Assembly: GCA_029531795.1 (NCBI GenBank)
Contig: JAPEIS010000017.1
Coordinates: 62,001-126,000 of the forward strand
From: Sclerotinia nivalis
Lineage: Eukaryota > Ascomycota > Leotiomycetes > Helotiales > Sclerotiniaceae
Direction of reading: 5' to 3'
Length of the DNA stretch: 64,000 nt
In this document: positions 36,223 through 49,104 of the stretch, piece after piece
Numbering within the stretch: the stretch's first letter is position 1
How the letters are laid out: each line of letters opens with the position of its first letter
Made by a program: the position numbers and the translations under genes
The notes under the pieces: model-generated
What the model was told of the DNA's origin: nothing
The model's input: only the letters and a program-made list of their open reading frames with translations
Database searches by the model: none

Positions 36223-37595
36223 TATTCGGGACTTTCTTTGACTGAACTGGGTATAGAGATAATCTCCTCTGGTTCGATATAGCCTTATTATTGTACTTGA
36301 TTCAGATACTATTGGCTTTGTACCCAATTACCAGTATATCCTCCTCGAAATCCATTGCGATTATTATTAAACTTATTAGCACTTCGAAAAGCCGGAACGG
36401 CAGCGTATTGATCGGGGGCCGGATTAATTGAAGCAATGATATTATAATTGGAAAAGGTATTAACAGAAGTTTGTTTGCCAAAAAGAAGATTACTATTGAT
36501 ATTATAAATAGTATAATAATCAATCTGAAAATGATCGATTCTATTACAACAATTACAAGAAACTGCAGGATTAAACTTCTTTTTCTTATTTTGCAAATCC
36601 TTTTTCTATTATCCCTTTTGTTTCATTATATCGAAATTCATAAGATCATTATCAGCAACAAATACTTTACTAGAATTTTTGTTATAATACTCAGCGTTAC
36701 AAAGATTCTGATTCCAAATAGAGAATTTCTTTTGCCAACCATCAACATCGTCGGCCGCACAGAAATTCGAATCACCAATAACCAAAGTTCGAAAGAGGGC
36801 CGTAACCTTTTGCTTCATCGCATTAACAATCTCGCAATCAGACTTATAACAAGAGTTAGCAAAATGAAACAATATAAAGAAAAAAACCGAAAAGGATTCT
36901 TTTGAATCTATAGAAAGCTTATCGAATTTGAGCGAGGCTTCCCTTTCGATATCCATAGAGATATATAATTTGTCCAATTTGGCCAAAAACGAAACAACAG
37001 AATCGAAGCAAATAAGATCGTCAACGAATCTAGTAATATCCATAATACACTTTTATCGCATTTGATTATCAAAAAGATTAATAGTATAGCTAATCTTCTT
37101 TTATTCGAAAACAAAAAGTTGTGAATCGATTATCCAACAAAATTGCAAACCCAACTTCCAGAACTGATAATCTTCTTATCAGACAAGAATATTAGATCTT
37201 TCGTTTTTAAAAACGGGTGGGTCCTTCTAAGTTTAACAAAGAGTAATCGGTTTCTGGTTAGTAACAACATCACCAACGTCTAGCTGAGTTTGTTTGCCAA
37301 CTAGAGTGCAAAGAAACTCGACGTTTTCCACTTTGAATTCCTCGATCTTATTTGTTTAAGTAACAATATAAATAGCTTGAATAATAAAACGATCTTCGAT
37401 AATAAAGAAAACATAATTCAAGTAAACAATTTGTTCGTTAAAACCGACAACGAGGTTTGGCATCACTAAAGCATTCAATTCTGCTAGGATTTGTATAATA
37501 ATAGACCATTGGCCAAAGACTCGTTGGATTTCGATACGAATTCCTTCGATAGAAGTAGGAATCGTATTACCAACAAGTGTAAAACCAAAAGCCAT
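36223..37595 (-). pseudogene. Gag of X2
   Basis: Starts ATG GCT TTT GGT (37595). It includes IPTSIEGIRIEIQRVFGQW, the capsid-like block MDITRFVDDLICFDS...LDKLYISMDIEREASLKF (37043 onward), a basic segment, and a mutated zinc knuckle SCNCCNRIDHFQIDY near 36560 in which the last Cys is Tyr. It ends with the Gly/Asn-rich NKFNNNRNGFRGGY. Stops lie mainly between 37350 and 37045 and after 36300. Confidence 0.85.
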
Positions 37596-37874
37596 TGTAA
37601 AAAGAATTATGATTGTATAAAGTAATCGATAGGGAATTTGCGATTGCATAAAGCAATCAAAAACAGACACAAAAGTTTGCAAATAAATACAATCGTATAA
37701 AAGCAATCAAGGATCAGAAGCTGTACAAAAGCAGATAAGAAATACGATCGCACAAAAGCAGACAAGTTACGATGATACAAAAGCAATCGAAAACAGACAT
37801 AGAAGTCTACGGATGATTTGACAAGGCCAGATCACTTTGTAAAATGACGGAGCCTTTGAAAGGATAGTACAAAC

Positions 37875-38037
37875 TATTATGGTGAGGGAAAAGGTATGTG
37901 TAGGTTTGATCTATTGTTGTACTACGAGGAGGAGAAGAAGGTCAAGGAGGTGACCTGACTGTATAGAAGTGAGTGTATGCATGTGTGCCTAAGGCACACA
38001 TGATCACGTGCAGGTGAAGAGAGATGAACCCGTAACA
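37875..38037 (-). repeat. 5' LTR of X2
   Basis: 163 bp, TGTTACGGGTTC...CCATAATA in its own orientation. It is followed on the plus strand by GGTTC. Hairpin arms lie at 37980-37989 and 37993-38002. Confidence 0.95.
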
Positions 38038-38042
38038 GGTTC

Positions 38043-41000
38043 AATATAAACATCAATTTAGTATTCTCTAATTTTATTTTATATATACTTCGCAGAGATA
38101 TTTTTTAGTTATTGAATTGTTTGATAACGGGTTGCTTCGTTTATTATATGAAGAATGGGTTTCCCATTGATATATATAATATCAATTATAATAGAATAAT
38201 TGAATTTAGTATCTTTAGATAGTATAAATTTGAATCTTCCGGGCGATTTTCTATATTTTTGATAATGTTTATAGTATTTAGTGAAATGCTTAATAACATT
38301 GTAATCTTTTTTATAATCTATTCGTTATAAAATTCGATGGAATCTTTTTGTAGAAGGGTGGTCGAATTGTTGATACAATTAACGAAGTTTGATATTAGTT
38401 ATATAGTATTCATTATATCGGATTGATTTCTGAATAAATGTATTAATATTGATTTTCCAGATTAGGAAAATGTAATTAAATCGTTGAATAATTGAGTAAT
38501 TTTATATTGATATAATTAATTCATTAATAATGTTATTATAGAAAATCTTGAATCAATTTATATCTACTAAACTTAATAGAAATAAAATATCTATTTCAAA
38601 AATATGAAATTCTATTATTCCAAATAATAATATAATAAAAAATGACTCTATTGAAATTGCAATTCCTTTTCCAAATCTAATATTCACTATTCCGATTGTT
38701 TTTGAATCATATTCGATATAGGATATCTTTTACTATACTTGATATTGATCAAATCCTATTATTGAAAATCTTACAATCCCTGTATCGATATATATATTAT
38801 AAAACTCTTTACTAATATAGATTTGTTCTTTATAGAATGATTCAATTTTAACTTCTTTAATTATTATATAATGAAAAAATTGATTGACTAATTGATTGAA
38901 TGTTTCTCTTCTATTGATAAGTTTTAAATTAATGAAGAAATTATTATCGATCTTCTTATCATCGTTGAATTCTAGATTTGCGAAAAAGGCTCCCATTTCT
39001 TTATCAGATTCGTTTTCGTTATCAATTAGTTTCCCTTTATAGTTTATTAACTATTAATTGAAATATTATTTAAAAATATAATTGCTACCTTTTCTAAACT
39101 TCATTTTATATTGTTGTTTAGACTTTTCTTATTCTTTTTTTGAATATTTAATAGAACGATATCCTTTCTTTTTGCAAATCCAATACTTTAGATTACAGTT
39201 TCGAAAGTTGTTTCGGGAATGGGAATCGTATCGATGATTATAATAATATTTTCGATTAATAAAGAATATTGAATTCTTATCTTTCTTATTAATCTTTTCC
39301 CAAATATTAATGGATTGTTTTAATTGATTGATGAACTTTAATATATCCTTTTTTGTATTTATATATATTATACTATATACCGGAATATCCTTATATACTT
39401 GTATTAGTTATATATAAAAATATTTTATTGAACACATTTCTAATTCAAGTTTTAATTGTAATTGATATAGATCTTTAATTATTAATATCAAATAATCATT
39501 TAAGGATTTATCTTTGTTCTTCTCTTGAATCTTTTTTAAAGTTATATTGTTTCATTTGTATAATATATAACGATAATATTGATCTCTTTCGAAATTTTGT
39601 TTAACAAAAGTATATATTTCTTTGAAGGTAATTGATAATTCTGTATAATTGATATAGAAGAATTCAAATGCACTTCCTTTAAGCATAATAAGGAATGTTT
39701 TGAAGAGTAATTCTCTTGGAATTTCTATTTGTTATATCATTTCCCAAAAGATTGATAGTTTATAATCAAAATTATCATCATCCCTTTTATATTTTTTATT
39801 ATCATTATAGATCCTTAAAAGATTGATAAATGATTGATGACTATTTTCTATTCTTCCTTCTTTCTTTTTCTCTTCGCTATTATCGATATCGAATTGTTCA
39901 TTTAAATCATCTCCTTCTTTTTCTTCTTCTTCTTTTTATTGAAATACTTTTGAAAATAAATCTTCTTAGGTATTTCGATTGTAATCTATAACGATCTGTG
40001 TTACGATCACGCAACAGTTTCGTCAAAACAAGAAACCTAAACGGAGGCGTTCTCATTTCGAATCATCAGCGTAGGAACGTCATCGATCAGTTTGGAATGT
40101 TTAGTAAACAAGCTTCTTTGTATTGCTTATGAAAGGATAGGAATGGTGGCGAACTATAGGTGTTCTGATATCTCTTTATTGATTGAACTTAAAAGTAATA
40201 GTTTATTCATGATTAGAAAGGGTAATGAAAAGTTTGGCTACGGTTTTACGACTAATTGATTCTTTGCCTATGTGATCTTAACAATCTGATATAAATACTC
40301 TCCTAATCGAAACTTAGATAATGAAATACTATTATCTTTTAGATATTCTTTGATCTATTGTTCTGTTTATAGAATATAATCTCTTGTCCTTATAGCAGTA
40401 TAGAATACTTGATCGGGTTCTATACTATCTTTCAATACGAATACTCTATTAATACATAAAACTTTCCTGAGTTTTTGAAATTCTGTTTTATCGACAACAC
40501 TGAAATGTTCTAATTTGAAGTCTCCGAAATCGTTTTATAGAATTTCTGTAAGATCGTAATGGATAATCTATTCTTTATTATATTGAAGATATTTAAATAT
40601 AATATAATCGTTGATGATTTCAATATTTCTGTATTTATCCTTTCTTGCAGCAATCCAATTTCTGAATTTCTTCTTTGCAACGAAATAATCATAATTATCA
40701 AATAATAGATTTAGTATATTTATAATGAAGGTCTTTCCAGATATATTGCTGTTGTTTTCGGATTTGTAAATGGTATGTTTTTGAAAGGAATGAAGAAATG
40801 GAATGGGAAAGTATATTGTTTAAATTGTTTGTTGAATTGTAGATTCTTGAAAGAATATATTTCAAAAAAAAGAAAAAGAGTGTATTTATACTGCAGTTCG
40901 TATACAAAATATATAATGGATACAGGAATCTAACTATTACAATAGCAATCGAACTCCCTTGAGTTTTCTTCTGAAAACGATATTCAGAATTGATTTATTA

Positions 41001-41182
41001 GCATACCAATATTCTAGCAAAGCAAGAAAACGATATTCTTGATACCCAAGTAAAAATAGTATCTATTTATTTGGAGATTGATATCTTTTCAAATTGATTC
41101 AACTAATTCTCAAAAGATCCTTCAGGAAAACAGTATTCCTTAAAGATATTCAAGTCCCCTAATTTGTGATATCACTAATTAA
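38043..41182 (-). pseudogene. Z gag, protease and integrase N-terminal part
   Basis: Minus-strand reading. Gag occupies about 41000-39100 and is poorly preserved; it is broken by solo LTR S. A Copia-type zinc knuckle near 39170 reads YWICKKKGYRSIKYSK with two Cys mutated. The protease is at 38996-38733: FYNIYIDTGIVRFSIIGFDQYQ, matching the IDTGA...STAGYGQ signature of one fungal Copia group. From about 38700 to 38043 the integrase N-terminus continues up to the X2 insertion. Repeated Glu-Lys-rich codons near 39910 correspond to a gag linker. Confidence 0.75.
39999..40283. repeat. Solo LTR S inside Z gag
   Basis: 285 bp with inverted ends TGTTACGATCAC and GTGATCTTAACA, flanked by a perfect ATCTG duplication (39994-39998 and 40284-40288). 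No related internal region is in the window. The ends resemble those of the U LTR, but the interior does not. The orientation is undetermined. Confidence 0.88.
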
Positions 41183-41390
41183 TGTTGGTATCGAAATGGT
41201 AAGGTTCAAAGTATAAAGTACTTTAGTCTATTTGATAAAACTTGATTCTTAATTGTTACTATCTATATTGAAAGAACAAACTCCTTAAATACATATTTGA
41301 AGAAGCTCGTACAATCCCTTATGATCACATGATCTAATACGATCATATGATTTAACTACGGTTCATGATCATATGACTATGATCCCGACA
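41183..41390 (-). repeat. 5' LTR of Z
   Basis: 208 bp, plus-strand TGTTGGTATC...GATCCCGACA with canonical ends, followed by CTTTC. It contains several ATGATCATATGA-type palindromic stretches (about 41320-41380). Confidence 0.93.
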
Positions 41391-43437
41391 CTTTCCTTTA
41401 TTGTTGATTGTTAAGCTTGAAAGGAGGGTCTATATTTGTTAAAACTATCGAGGACTCAATAACGTTACTATAAAGAATCGCTATCTATTATCTATCGTTT
41501 ACGAAATACTAGATATTTTCTACAATACAAAAATTTATATTAAACTTGATATTATTACAATATTCAACAAATTATAAATCGTTGAAAGGGATAAATAGAA
41601 AATTATGTTTATTATTTGTTTTGATCTTTTTGAATCTCTAATTATACTTTTCGATCTTTGCAATACATCTGTATTGTTTCAATATTATATCAATCATACA
41701 CTTTTCGACGAATTGAATAAATATTGTATTGTATATATCGATAACGTTTTAATTTATTCCGATAATCCTATAAAGTATAAAGAGTATATTCATCAAATAA
41801 TTTAAAAACTAATAGACATTGGATTACAGATTGATATTAACAAATGCAAATTCGAAATCATGAAAACAAAGTATTTGGGTTTTATCATTATAATTGAGAG
41901 TATCGAAATGGATCAAGAAAAGATTACGATTATTATATCTTAAGAGTTGCTTTTGTATATAAAGGATTTACAACGATTTCTTAATTTCGTTAATTTCTAT
42001 TAACGTTTTATAAAAGATTTTTCAAAGATTTATCATTCTTTCAACAACTTTTTGCGGAAGAATATTATATAAGATTGGATTGTAGATTATACAAAGGCTT
42101 TTGATATTTTAAAAAAGACTTTTACAATAACGTCGGTTTTGGTATACTTCGACTACAAATAGAAAACTATTTTGGAAATTGATACTTTCAATTAGGCCTT
42201 AAGAAAAGTTCTTTTGCAATACGATAATGATAATGTTTTGTATTCAATCGTTTACTTTTCATTTAAGTATACAACAATAGAATACAATTATAAGATCTAT
42301 AATAAAGAACTATTTGTTATTATTAAGATAATAAAAGAATAACACTTGAAGCTTCAGAATTTACAAAAGGAATTCGAGATTCTTATTAATCACAAAAACC
42401 TCGAGTATTTTATAATTACAAAAGTTCTCAATCAATAGCAAATACAATAATCCGAATTTCTATTTCAATATAATTTCTGTATAATCTATCGATCAGGAAA
42501 CAAAATTATTCGATCAGATATACTAAATAAAAAATACAAAGATCGATTATATCGCTCGAATCCAAACGATAAATATCTAAAGAATCGAAAACATATTATC
42601 CTCTCCCAAAACTGTTTTGACATCGATCTTTATAAAGATTTGATTGGGTATATCAATTTGATATTGGTAGAAACAATAGTACTATTCTACGATCAATCAA
42701 TTGATACTCTAATCGATATAGTATATACTAGATCCGATATCATAGATCAATTCATCTCTGTTTTTAATAATCTATTGATAACTAAATGATCAAAAGAATA
42801 TTGTAAGACTTTTTGAATCGCTATATAGAATTATTTGATCCAAAATAATAGAATTTACTATTGAGATAAATTTTGGATTCCATCAAATGATAAATTTAAG
42901 TTTCAAATTATTTATCGGATTCATTCTTCTGATTCTGCCAGCTATTCTGATCGAACTAAAACAATCGATTTTGTTTTTTGTATATATTAATGGTTTAATA
43001 TATATTTGGAAATCATATTCTATATAAAGGCCTGTGAACTTTGTATTCGTATCAAGTTGTTTAAATCGATACTTTCTGGATTTTTGAAACCGTTGTTTAT
43101 CCCTTTTTATATATAATCTGATATCTCAATCGATTATATTATACCATTCTCAAATTGTATTCATTATAATTCTATTTATAAATATATTTTGATAGTAATC
43201 TATAAACTAATCAAAATAAAACATTTCATTAATATATATATACTAATAACAAAGGAACTAATCGATATTTTCATTAATTGTATTTATACACTTTATGGAC
43301 TTTCGAATAATATCATTTCCAATCGGAGAATGTAATTCGTATTAGGATTCTGATTACAATTTTCGGAATAGTTGAAAATTATTTTAAAACATTCTTCAGC
43401 TTTTCATCTTTAAATAAATGATCAAATCGAATATATT
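41391..43437 (+). pseudogene. X1 piece: RT, RNase H and integrase core
   Basis: RT resumes with YRGLNNVTIKNRYLLSIVY (41440 onward) and reads YIDNVLIYS where X2 has YLDDILIY, so both the Leu and one catalytic Asp are lost. RNase H (about 42120-42330) shows NYKIYNKELFVIIK. The integrase zinc region is near 42900-43060 and the core near 43120-43400 (SIDYIIPFSNCIHYN), where the first catalytic Asp is Asn. Stops are frequent. The piece is cut at 43437 by W. Confidence 0.85.
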
Positions 43438-43501
43438 TGTTAGAACACATGATGCTCGCTAGTACTAGCTTCTGCACTAGCATACATATCTCTTCAAGCT
43501 G

Positions 43502-44395
43502 GCCGGCGAAGACGGATCTCTCACCTGTACGCGGTGCTGGCTACGAACTGGTGATGCTTTTGGCATTCATCTGAGCTGACGAGAGAACGCGTGGCAGAGC
43601 TGGAAGGGCTGGATTGGGTTGAGAATTGGGGTTTTTCATAAGGGCGAAAATTTTTCACTTTATTTTACTAACCAATAGCGACCAGAATAGAGGATCATAC
43701 TGCGATAATAACAATTAACAACAAAGCCATCACTCGTCCTAGCTAGGTATACGACTTGGTGCTCCGTACAACTATCGATATGGACGATTGACTCCTCTGG
43801 AATACCTTGCAGGATTTTCACATCGGAAGAAAATAATAACCCCAGCCTAAGAACTGGTCTTCTTCGGCGTCCTGAACAACTCGAACCTGAAGTTTATTAC
43901 AATCTCGATCTGTAGCAAAAGCAAATAGTAGGAAACTACAAAAAAGCAAAAAAAATAAAGGAACGACAATGCTCGAATGAACCTTAGTCTGCAGAGGCAG
44001 GCCCGAGGACATCCCCGGATTACAACTGGCTACGAGGTTTCGTATAGGGACGGATTGTTATAAAGGATGAGAAAGAAAACGATTGGAATATTTGATTATA
44101 CTATAGAGAATACAGATTAGGGGAGAGAGATTACATAAATTAAAGACGATCTATTACATTGGGAAGGGCAACTGATATATCCGCTCAAGGGATTAACTCA
44201 ACATACAACAGCAATCATATAAACCCTGCTGAAGCATATAACATATTCATTAAGTTAGCATTTTTCCCTGAAAAGGGTTTTTATATAACTAGCTCAGAAA
44301 CCCAGGGGCCTTCCTCCCCTGGCGTCCTTTGTCCCAATTGGGAATTTGAGGCCTGTGCTTCGCACAGAGCCTCGGACGAAAAATATCACACACAC
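43502..44395. other. GC-richer 894-bp segment flanked by 17-bp direct repeats
   Basis: Flanked by ACATATCTCTTCAAGCT at 43485-43501 and 44396-44412. It has near-normal GC and few RIP-like changes, unlike everything around it. Near its right end are a TATATAA (44282-44288), a hairpin CCAGGGG / CCCCTGG (44302-44322), a hairpin GAGGC..TGTGC / GCACA..GCCTC (44348-44373) and a CA repeat ending at the right 17-bp copy. A CCAAT lies at 43672. It is either a retroposed insertion (long target duplication, 3' simple repeat) or the true body of a 1-kb LTR that was deleted from the 3' copy. Confidence 0.75.
43818..44012 (-). CDS. Small ORF with signal-peptide-like N-terminus
   Basis: 64 codons beginning ATG TCC TCG GGC. 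Residues about 14-33 form a strongly hydrophobic run (IVVPLFFLLFCSFLLFAFA) followed by a hydrophilic part with one Cys and an acidic EEDQF, then an aromatic end. On composition it could be a small secreted protein, but it is short, stands alone, and no family is recognised. Chance is a fair alternative. Confidence 0.25.
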   Translation of the reverse strand: MSSGLPLQTKVHSSIVVPLFFLLFCSFLLFAFATDRDCNKLQVRVVQDAEEDQFLGWGYYFLPM

Positions 44396-44675
44396 ACATA
44401 TCTCTTCAAGCTATACTATAGAATATTAGTTACATACAATAATATATGCTTGATTGCCCTTCCAACAGGTTATAAGTTCCGTGTAGATGTATATATGAAG
44501 ATTTGCTTATTACAATACGATATTATATCATATTCTTCTTCAGAATGTATTATTTATATAAAAATCAATAATGATGTTTTCCAATCTAATCTTTGAATCT
44601 GTTATGGTCTTTACGAAATAGGACAGTATCGTTGTTTTCAATAGAGATAACTGAAGCGAATTCAAGGAATCCTGT

Positions 44676-47600
44676 TTGCTTGCATTTAGTGTAACTGAAG
44701 TTATCGATATTATCAACAATGCCGAAAATCAATCAGATCCTTTCAATCCAGATTATTCTGATGCTTTATTTTATGATTACAAGAAAAGAAGAGGTTATAC
44801 AATTATTATATTCAACTTTGGAGTAAATACAATTTATCGTTCAAGCCTTGTTGAGTATATTGATAATCTCGATGTTGCTTTTATGTGGGAAATTTTCAAA
44901 TCATACAACAATAGTGTTTACCTTTATTTTGTTGTTGAAGTTCGTTATCAATTTCTATTCGAAATCTTCGATTTCAAAACTCAAACTTTTTGAAATTTCG
45001 TTGAATATCTTTTTTATTATTAATAACAAATTTCCAATAGTACATAATCAATTAATTATAAAGAGATTTATATTCAATTTATAAATAAGATTCTTGAAAC
45101 AAAAAGTTGGTAAGTAGCAAAAATATTTGTTTTTAATACCGATCAGAATCTTCAACAAACAATGATAACCTTTAATATTTGTAAAAAACCAATTATTGTT
45201 ACAATAATCTACGCTAACAATAATTATTCTAATACGAAAGGAAATGGTTGAGATTGAGAAAAACGAGATGTTTTTCGAGGTGACAGAAATAGAGACGGCA
45301 GTCGAGGATATGGTGGAAACGATTGTAGTAAACGAAATCGAAACGGTGATTATAGAGATTATATATCAAATGGAAAAATTGCAAAGGATCAATATCGATT
45401 CTATCATAAATATAATTATTATCAAAAGGATTGTTGTATTCTAATAAAAGCCAAAGTATTTACTAGAAAAGGCAAGAAAGGGAAGGATGATGATAATAAT
45501 AAAGAAATTGAAGCTCAAATGATTAAAGGAGATCAATACAACAATACCGTCTATTCAGAGTCTACTATACATATAACTGATTCAAATACGGATTGGATAC
45601 TTGATTCAGAAACCACTCAACATTTCACTAATCAAATCGACAATCTTGAATATATTCAATATTGATCGATTTCAAGGAATATGGAGATTACAAATAATAT
45701 CTACATTAAAAGTACTGCGTTTGGGAAAGCCAGGATCGGCAATTTCGAACTCATAGATATTTGATTCGTACCAGAATTTAGAAATACACAACTAATATCT
45801 ATCAAACTCTTTACATCGACAAAATGTAAAGTCATCTTTGAAGGAGATTCAGCCTCTTATTGAAAATTCGAACAACTTCAACTCATTGCAAAACTTACAT
45901 CCGGATTATATATAATCAAATAATCACCTCAAATAAATATAGCGAAACTTACTCTTCAAAACAACGAAGAAGGAGATCTCGAAAAGATAAATGCAGAACT
46001 AACATATCAACGTCTAGAGCATCTCAACTACGATCAAATGGATAAACTGAAAAAAAGATCTGAAAGATTGAAATTTGTTAAAAGATTCAAAACGAAAGAA
46101 AGAAGAATTTACAGATCATACCTTTCAAGATGAATAAAAAAGTATTTCAACAAAAAGACAACTATTTGTATATTCAAAAAGCTTCGATGTATATATTGTG
46201 ATTTCTCAGGAATTCTTTCTTTTTCGATAAATAGAAATAGATACTTTCTTTTCATTACAAATAATACTACAAAAGTTGATTGGATATATTATACAAAGAA
46301 TAAAAAGGCTACAACAATAGTTCCTATTCTAATAAATCTTATCAAGGAAATTGAAAACGAAACAGAAGAAAAAGTTGTAATTATTTATATAGATAATGGA
46401 AAAGACGAATTTGATACAGTATTTCAAAACGAACTTAAGAAACTTGATATACAATTCGAACCTTCTTCTCCAGGAAAACATTCAATGAACAGAATCGCCA
46501 AGAAACAAATTCAAAATGTCAGCATTAGATTTAGGAGTTTACTCGATCAGATAGATATACCAAACAATCAATGGAAGCTAACAACTCGTTATGCTGTTTG
46601 GTTATACAACAAAGCTTCAACGAAAGCTTTATCATTCGGAAAATCAGAACCTTTATTTATAATAATAACTTCTTTCGAAGTATACTACAATAGATTACCG
46701 GATTTCTCGAATCTACAAATATTTGATTGTAAAGCATTCGCTCTCAATTTTCAACATTTAGGAAAACTAACAAAGAAATTTGAATCACGAATATTAAAAA
46801 GGGATTTTGTATTCATTAGAATAAATAAACATCATATTTATCTTCTACTTAATCTTCTTTCCAAAAAGATAATAAAAACTATAGATACTGATTTCAATAA
46901 ATATAATTTTCTATTTAAAGAAACTTCAATTGAATCAAAGTTTAATACAAATAAAACAACCCTAAGGTTTGATACAGACAAAACAATTTTAAAGTCTGGT
47001 ATAAACAAAGCAACCCTAAGGTCTGATACAGACAGGGCAATTTCAAAATCTGGTACAGATAAGAAAGCTTCAAAAGCTAAAAAAAGAAATCCATCATTTA
47101 CAGCGGAAAGACTTCAATAAAAGAAAAAAGGAAGATCTTCAATATAAAAAAAGATCTCATAAATAGATACTAATACAATTAGAAGTTTATTGAATGCTAC
47201 CTATAAATACCGTTTGAGAAAGATTTTTAGTAATTAAATTGTACAACAAATAAAAGCCTTGAAAGTTATCGCTATTGATACTGAAAATTCTACTTAAACT
47301 AATAATCCAATAATATCTCTTGAGGCAATAGAATTTGAAAAGGTTATATGAAAAGACAATAAACAATAATTAAAAGCTATCAGATCTGAATTGATTAGTC
47401 TTCGGAAGAACAATACATTTGAGATTATACAAGGGGAAATACTGGGAAATAAGAAATTGATGACTTTTAAATGAATTCTATAGAACAAAATGAATCAATT
47501 CAATAAGATAGTTAAACGAAAAATTAGACTCATTATAAAAGGATATCTATAGAAGGAAAATATCGATTTCAAAAAGATATTTACAAGAATCAAGAGATAT

Positions 47601-48995
47601 TCTACATTGAGAATTTTATTCGCTAAAATTACATCTGAAGATCTAGAAATAGATAATATAAATATAGATACTGTTTTTCTTAATAAGAAATTAACAGATA
47701 CAGAAATACTAATAGAAATTCTACAATTCTTTAAAGAAATATTCCCTGAAATCAAAGAAATACTTTAAAAAAACCTTTAAAGAGTTAAAGTTTTCCTCAA
47801 ACTCAAAAAATCACTTTATAATCTTAAACAAGCCTCGAGAATTTGATAATTAATAATTAAGAAGTTCTTTAAAGAATTAGATTTATCAGTTTCTTCTGTA
47901 GATTCAAATTTATTCATTAGCAAAAACGTTTCTATTCTCCTATACATCGATAATATACTAATTGTCGGGAAACAAACAGATATTGACAAAATCAAGAAAA
48001 GGATTGATGAACAATAGAAGTACAAGGATTTAGGACTTACTCAAATGTTTTTAGGACTTCAAATCGAACGAAATAAAACAAAACGAATCCTCAAAATTCA
48101 CAATTCAAATTACGCGAAAAAGATCCTTCAGCGATTTCAAATCGATGATTCTGCAAAGAAAAATCTACTACTTTCCCTAGGAATAGTTATTTATACAACA
48201 GAAATAGAAGAATTACTCGAAAAGGACAACAAGAATTTATATCTGCAAATCATAGGTTCGATGATATACTTAGCAAATTGCAATCGATTCGATATCTCTT
48301 TTGCTATAGGACAATTAATTAGAGTTATACAATCATCTAAAAAACAACATCTTATTTATACAAAACATCTACTTCAATATCTTACAAATACGATCGATAT
48401 TGATTTGATATACTCAGGACGATTACAACAATTACCTTCCGAATACAATACTTTCACAAATTCTATATAGGGTTCTGAACAACGAAACAAATCAACTTAA
48501 AGTATTATAATTATTAAATACAGAGGAACAATAATCTGATTATCTACAAAGTAAAAATCTACTTCTCAAAATACAATAAAGGCAAAGATCATCGCCACAA
48601 ACAAAGAATCTAAGGAATTAGCATAAATGGAAAAACTAATTCAAGATCTAAAAGAAAGATCTTCGATCGAACCATTTATTCCGATGTTATATTGCGATAA
48701 CAAAAGCAATGTAGATTGGATTAAGGAAAATAAATTTCACAACAAGGCAAAGCATATTAATATCAAATAGCACTACATTAAAAACAATATAATTGATACA
48801 AACAGGCTTAAAATCTTATAGATTGCAAGAATCGATCAAACAATGGATATTCTCATCAAACAACTTACATACCCCGGCTTTTGTATATATTGCATTAATT
48901 TAGGGCTCAATATTGATATAGAATAGTTAGGAGTACTCTTATACTATAATATAAACTTAGGATTATAAATTGCTAAACTTCTACAGGGAGATTAG
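44676..48995 (+). pseudogene. Gag-pol of Copia-like element W
   Basis: One frame throughout. Gag is at about 44676-45000 (no ATG; the open part starts with TTG, so the true start may be upstream). The protease near 45595 reads WILDSETTQHFTN with the active-site Gly changed to Glu. The integrase core (about 46200-47090) holds IYIDNGKDEF and a Glu-to-Lys change in the third motif (NRIAKKQIQN). RT spans about 47290-48470: LYIDNILIV where YVDD is expected, then MFLGLQIERNK and MIYLANCNRFDI. RNase H is at about 48590-48850 (ELAWMEKL-type, YCDNKSN). Stops number about twenty. The segment 45244-45444 open in another frame is a shadow. Confidence 0.85.
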
Positions 48996-49093
48996 GCAAT
49001 GCGACTATAATTGAAGGCTAGGACGTTGTTACAGAAGTTAACGAGGCTCTATCATATATTTCACATGGTTTTTTAATGGTTATGGTTTCTGAT

Positions 49094-49104
49094 CATAGAG
49101 GGGA
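49094..49104 (+). promoter_or_regulatory. Polypurine tract of W
   Basis: CATAGAGGGGA lies directly before the 3' LTR. Confidence 0.65.

Larger units (their letters stand above)
31290..38037 (-). mobile_element. Chromodomain Gypsy element X2
   Basis: Complete element of 6,748 bp with 163-bp LTRs and target duplication GGTTC at 31285-31289 and 38038-38042, inserted in the integrase region of Z. It is the same family as X1, which is two nesting levels further out, and is better preserved. It served as the template for reading X1. Confidence 0.96.
28489..41390 (-). mobile_element. Copia-like element Z, carrying X2 and solo LTR S
   Basis: Two 208-bp LTRs in the same orientation, with target duplication CTTTC at 28484-28488 and 41391-41395, define Z. 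Without X2 and S it measures about 5.9 kb. Protein motifs place the coding strand as minus: gag and protease lie near the right LTR and RT near the left. All domains share one frame, and the X2 insertion with its duplication (6,753 bp) is a multiple of three. Confidence 0.93.
43438..44467 (+). repeat. 5' LTR of W, split by an 894-bp segment
   Basis: The left part 43438-43501 and right part 44413-44467 together match the 3' LTR 49105-49222 apart from one T. Ends are TGTTTAGA and CCTTCCAACA. Between them lies 43502-44395 plus a second copy of a 17-bp repeat. The 5' copy is markedly less mutated than the 3' copy. Confidence 0.88.

Noticed and set aside
39910..39945. Short CTT/TTC-rich run as a microsatellite
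   Set aside because: It is an imperfect Glu-Lys-coding linker of Z gag on the minus strand and too short and irregular to list as a repeat.
44159..44596. Plus-strand ORF of 145 codons across the right part of the W 5' LTR
   Set aside because: It runs from the GC-normal island through the 17-bp repeat and the rest of the LTR into the leader, crosses two hairpins and matches no family; judged a chance frame.
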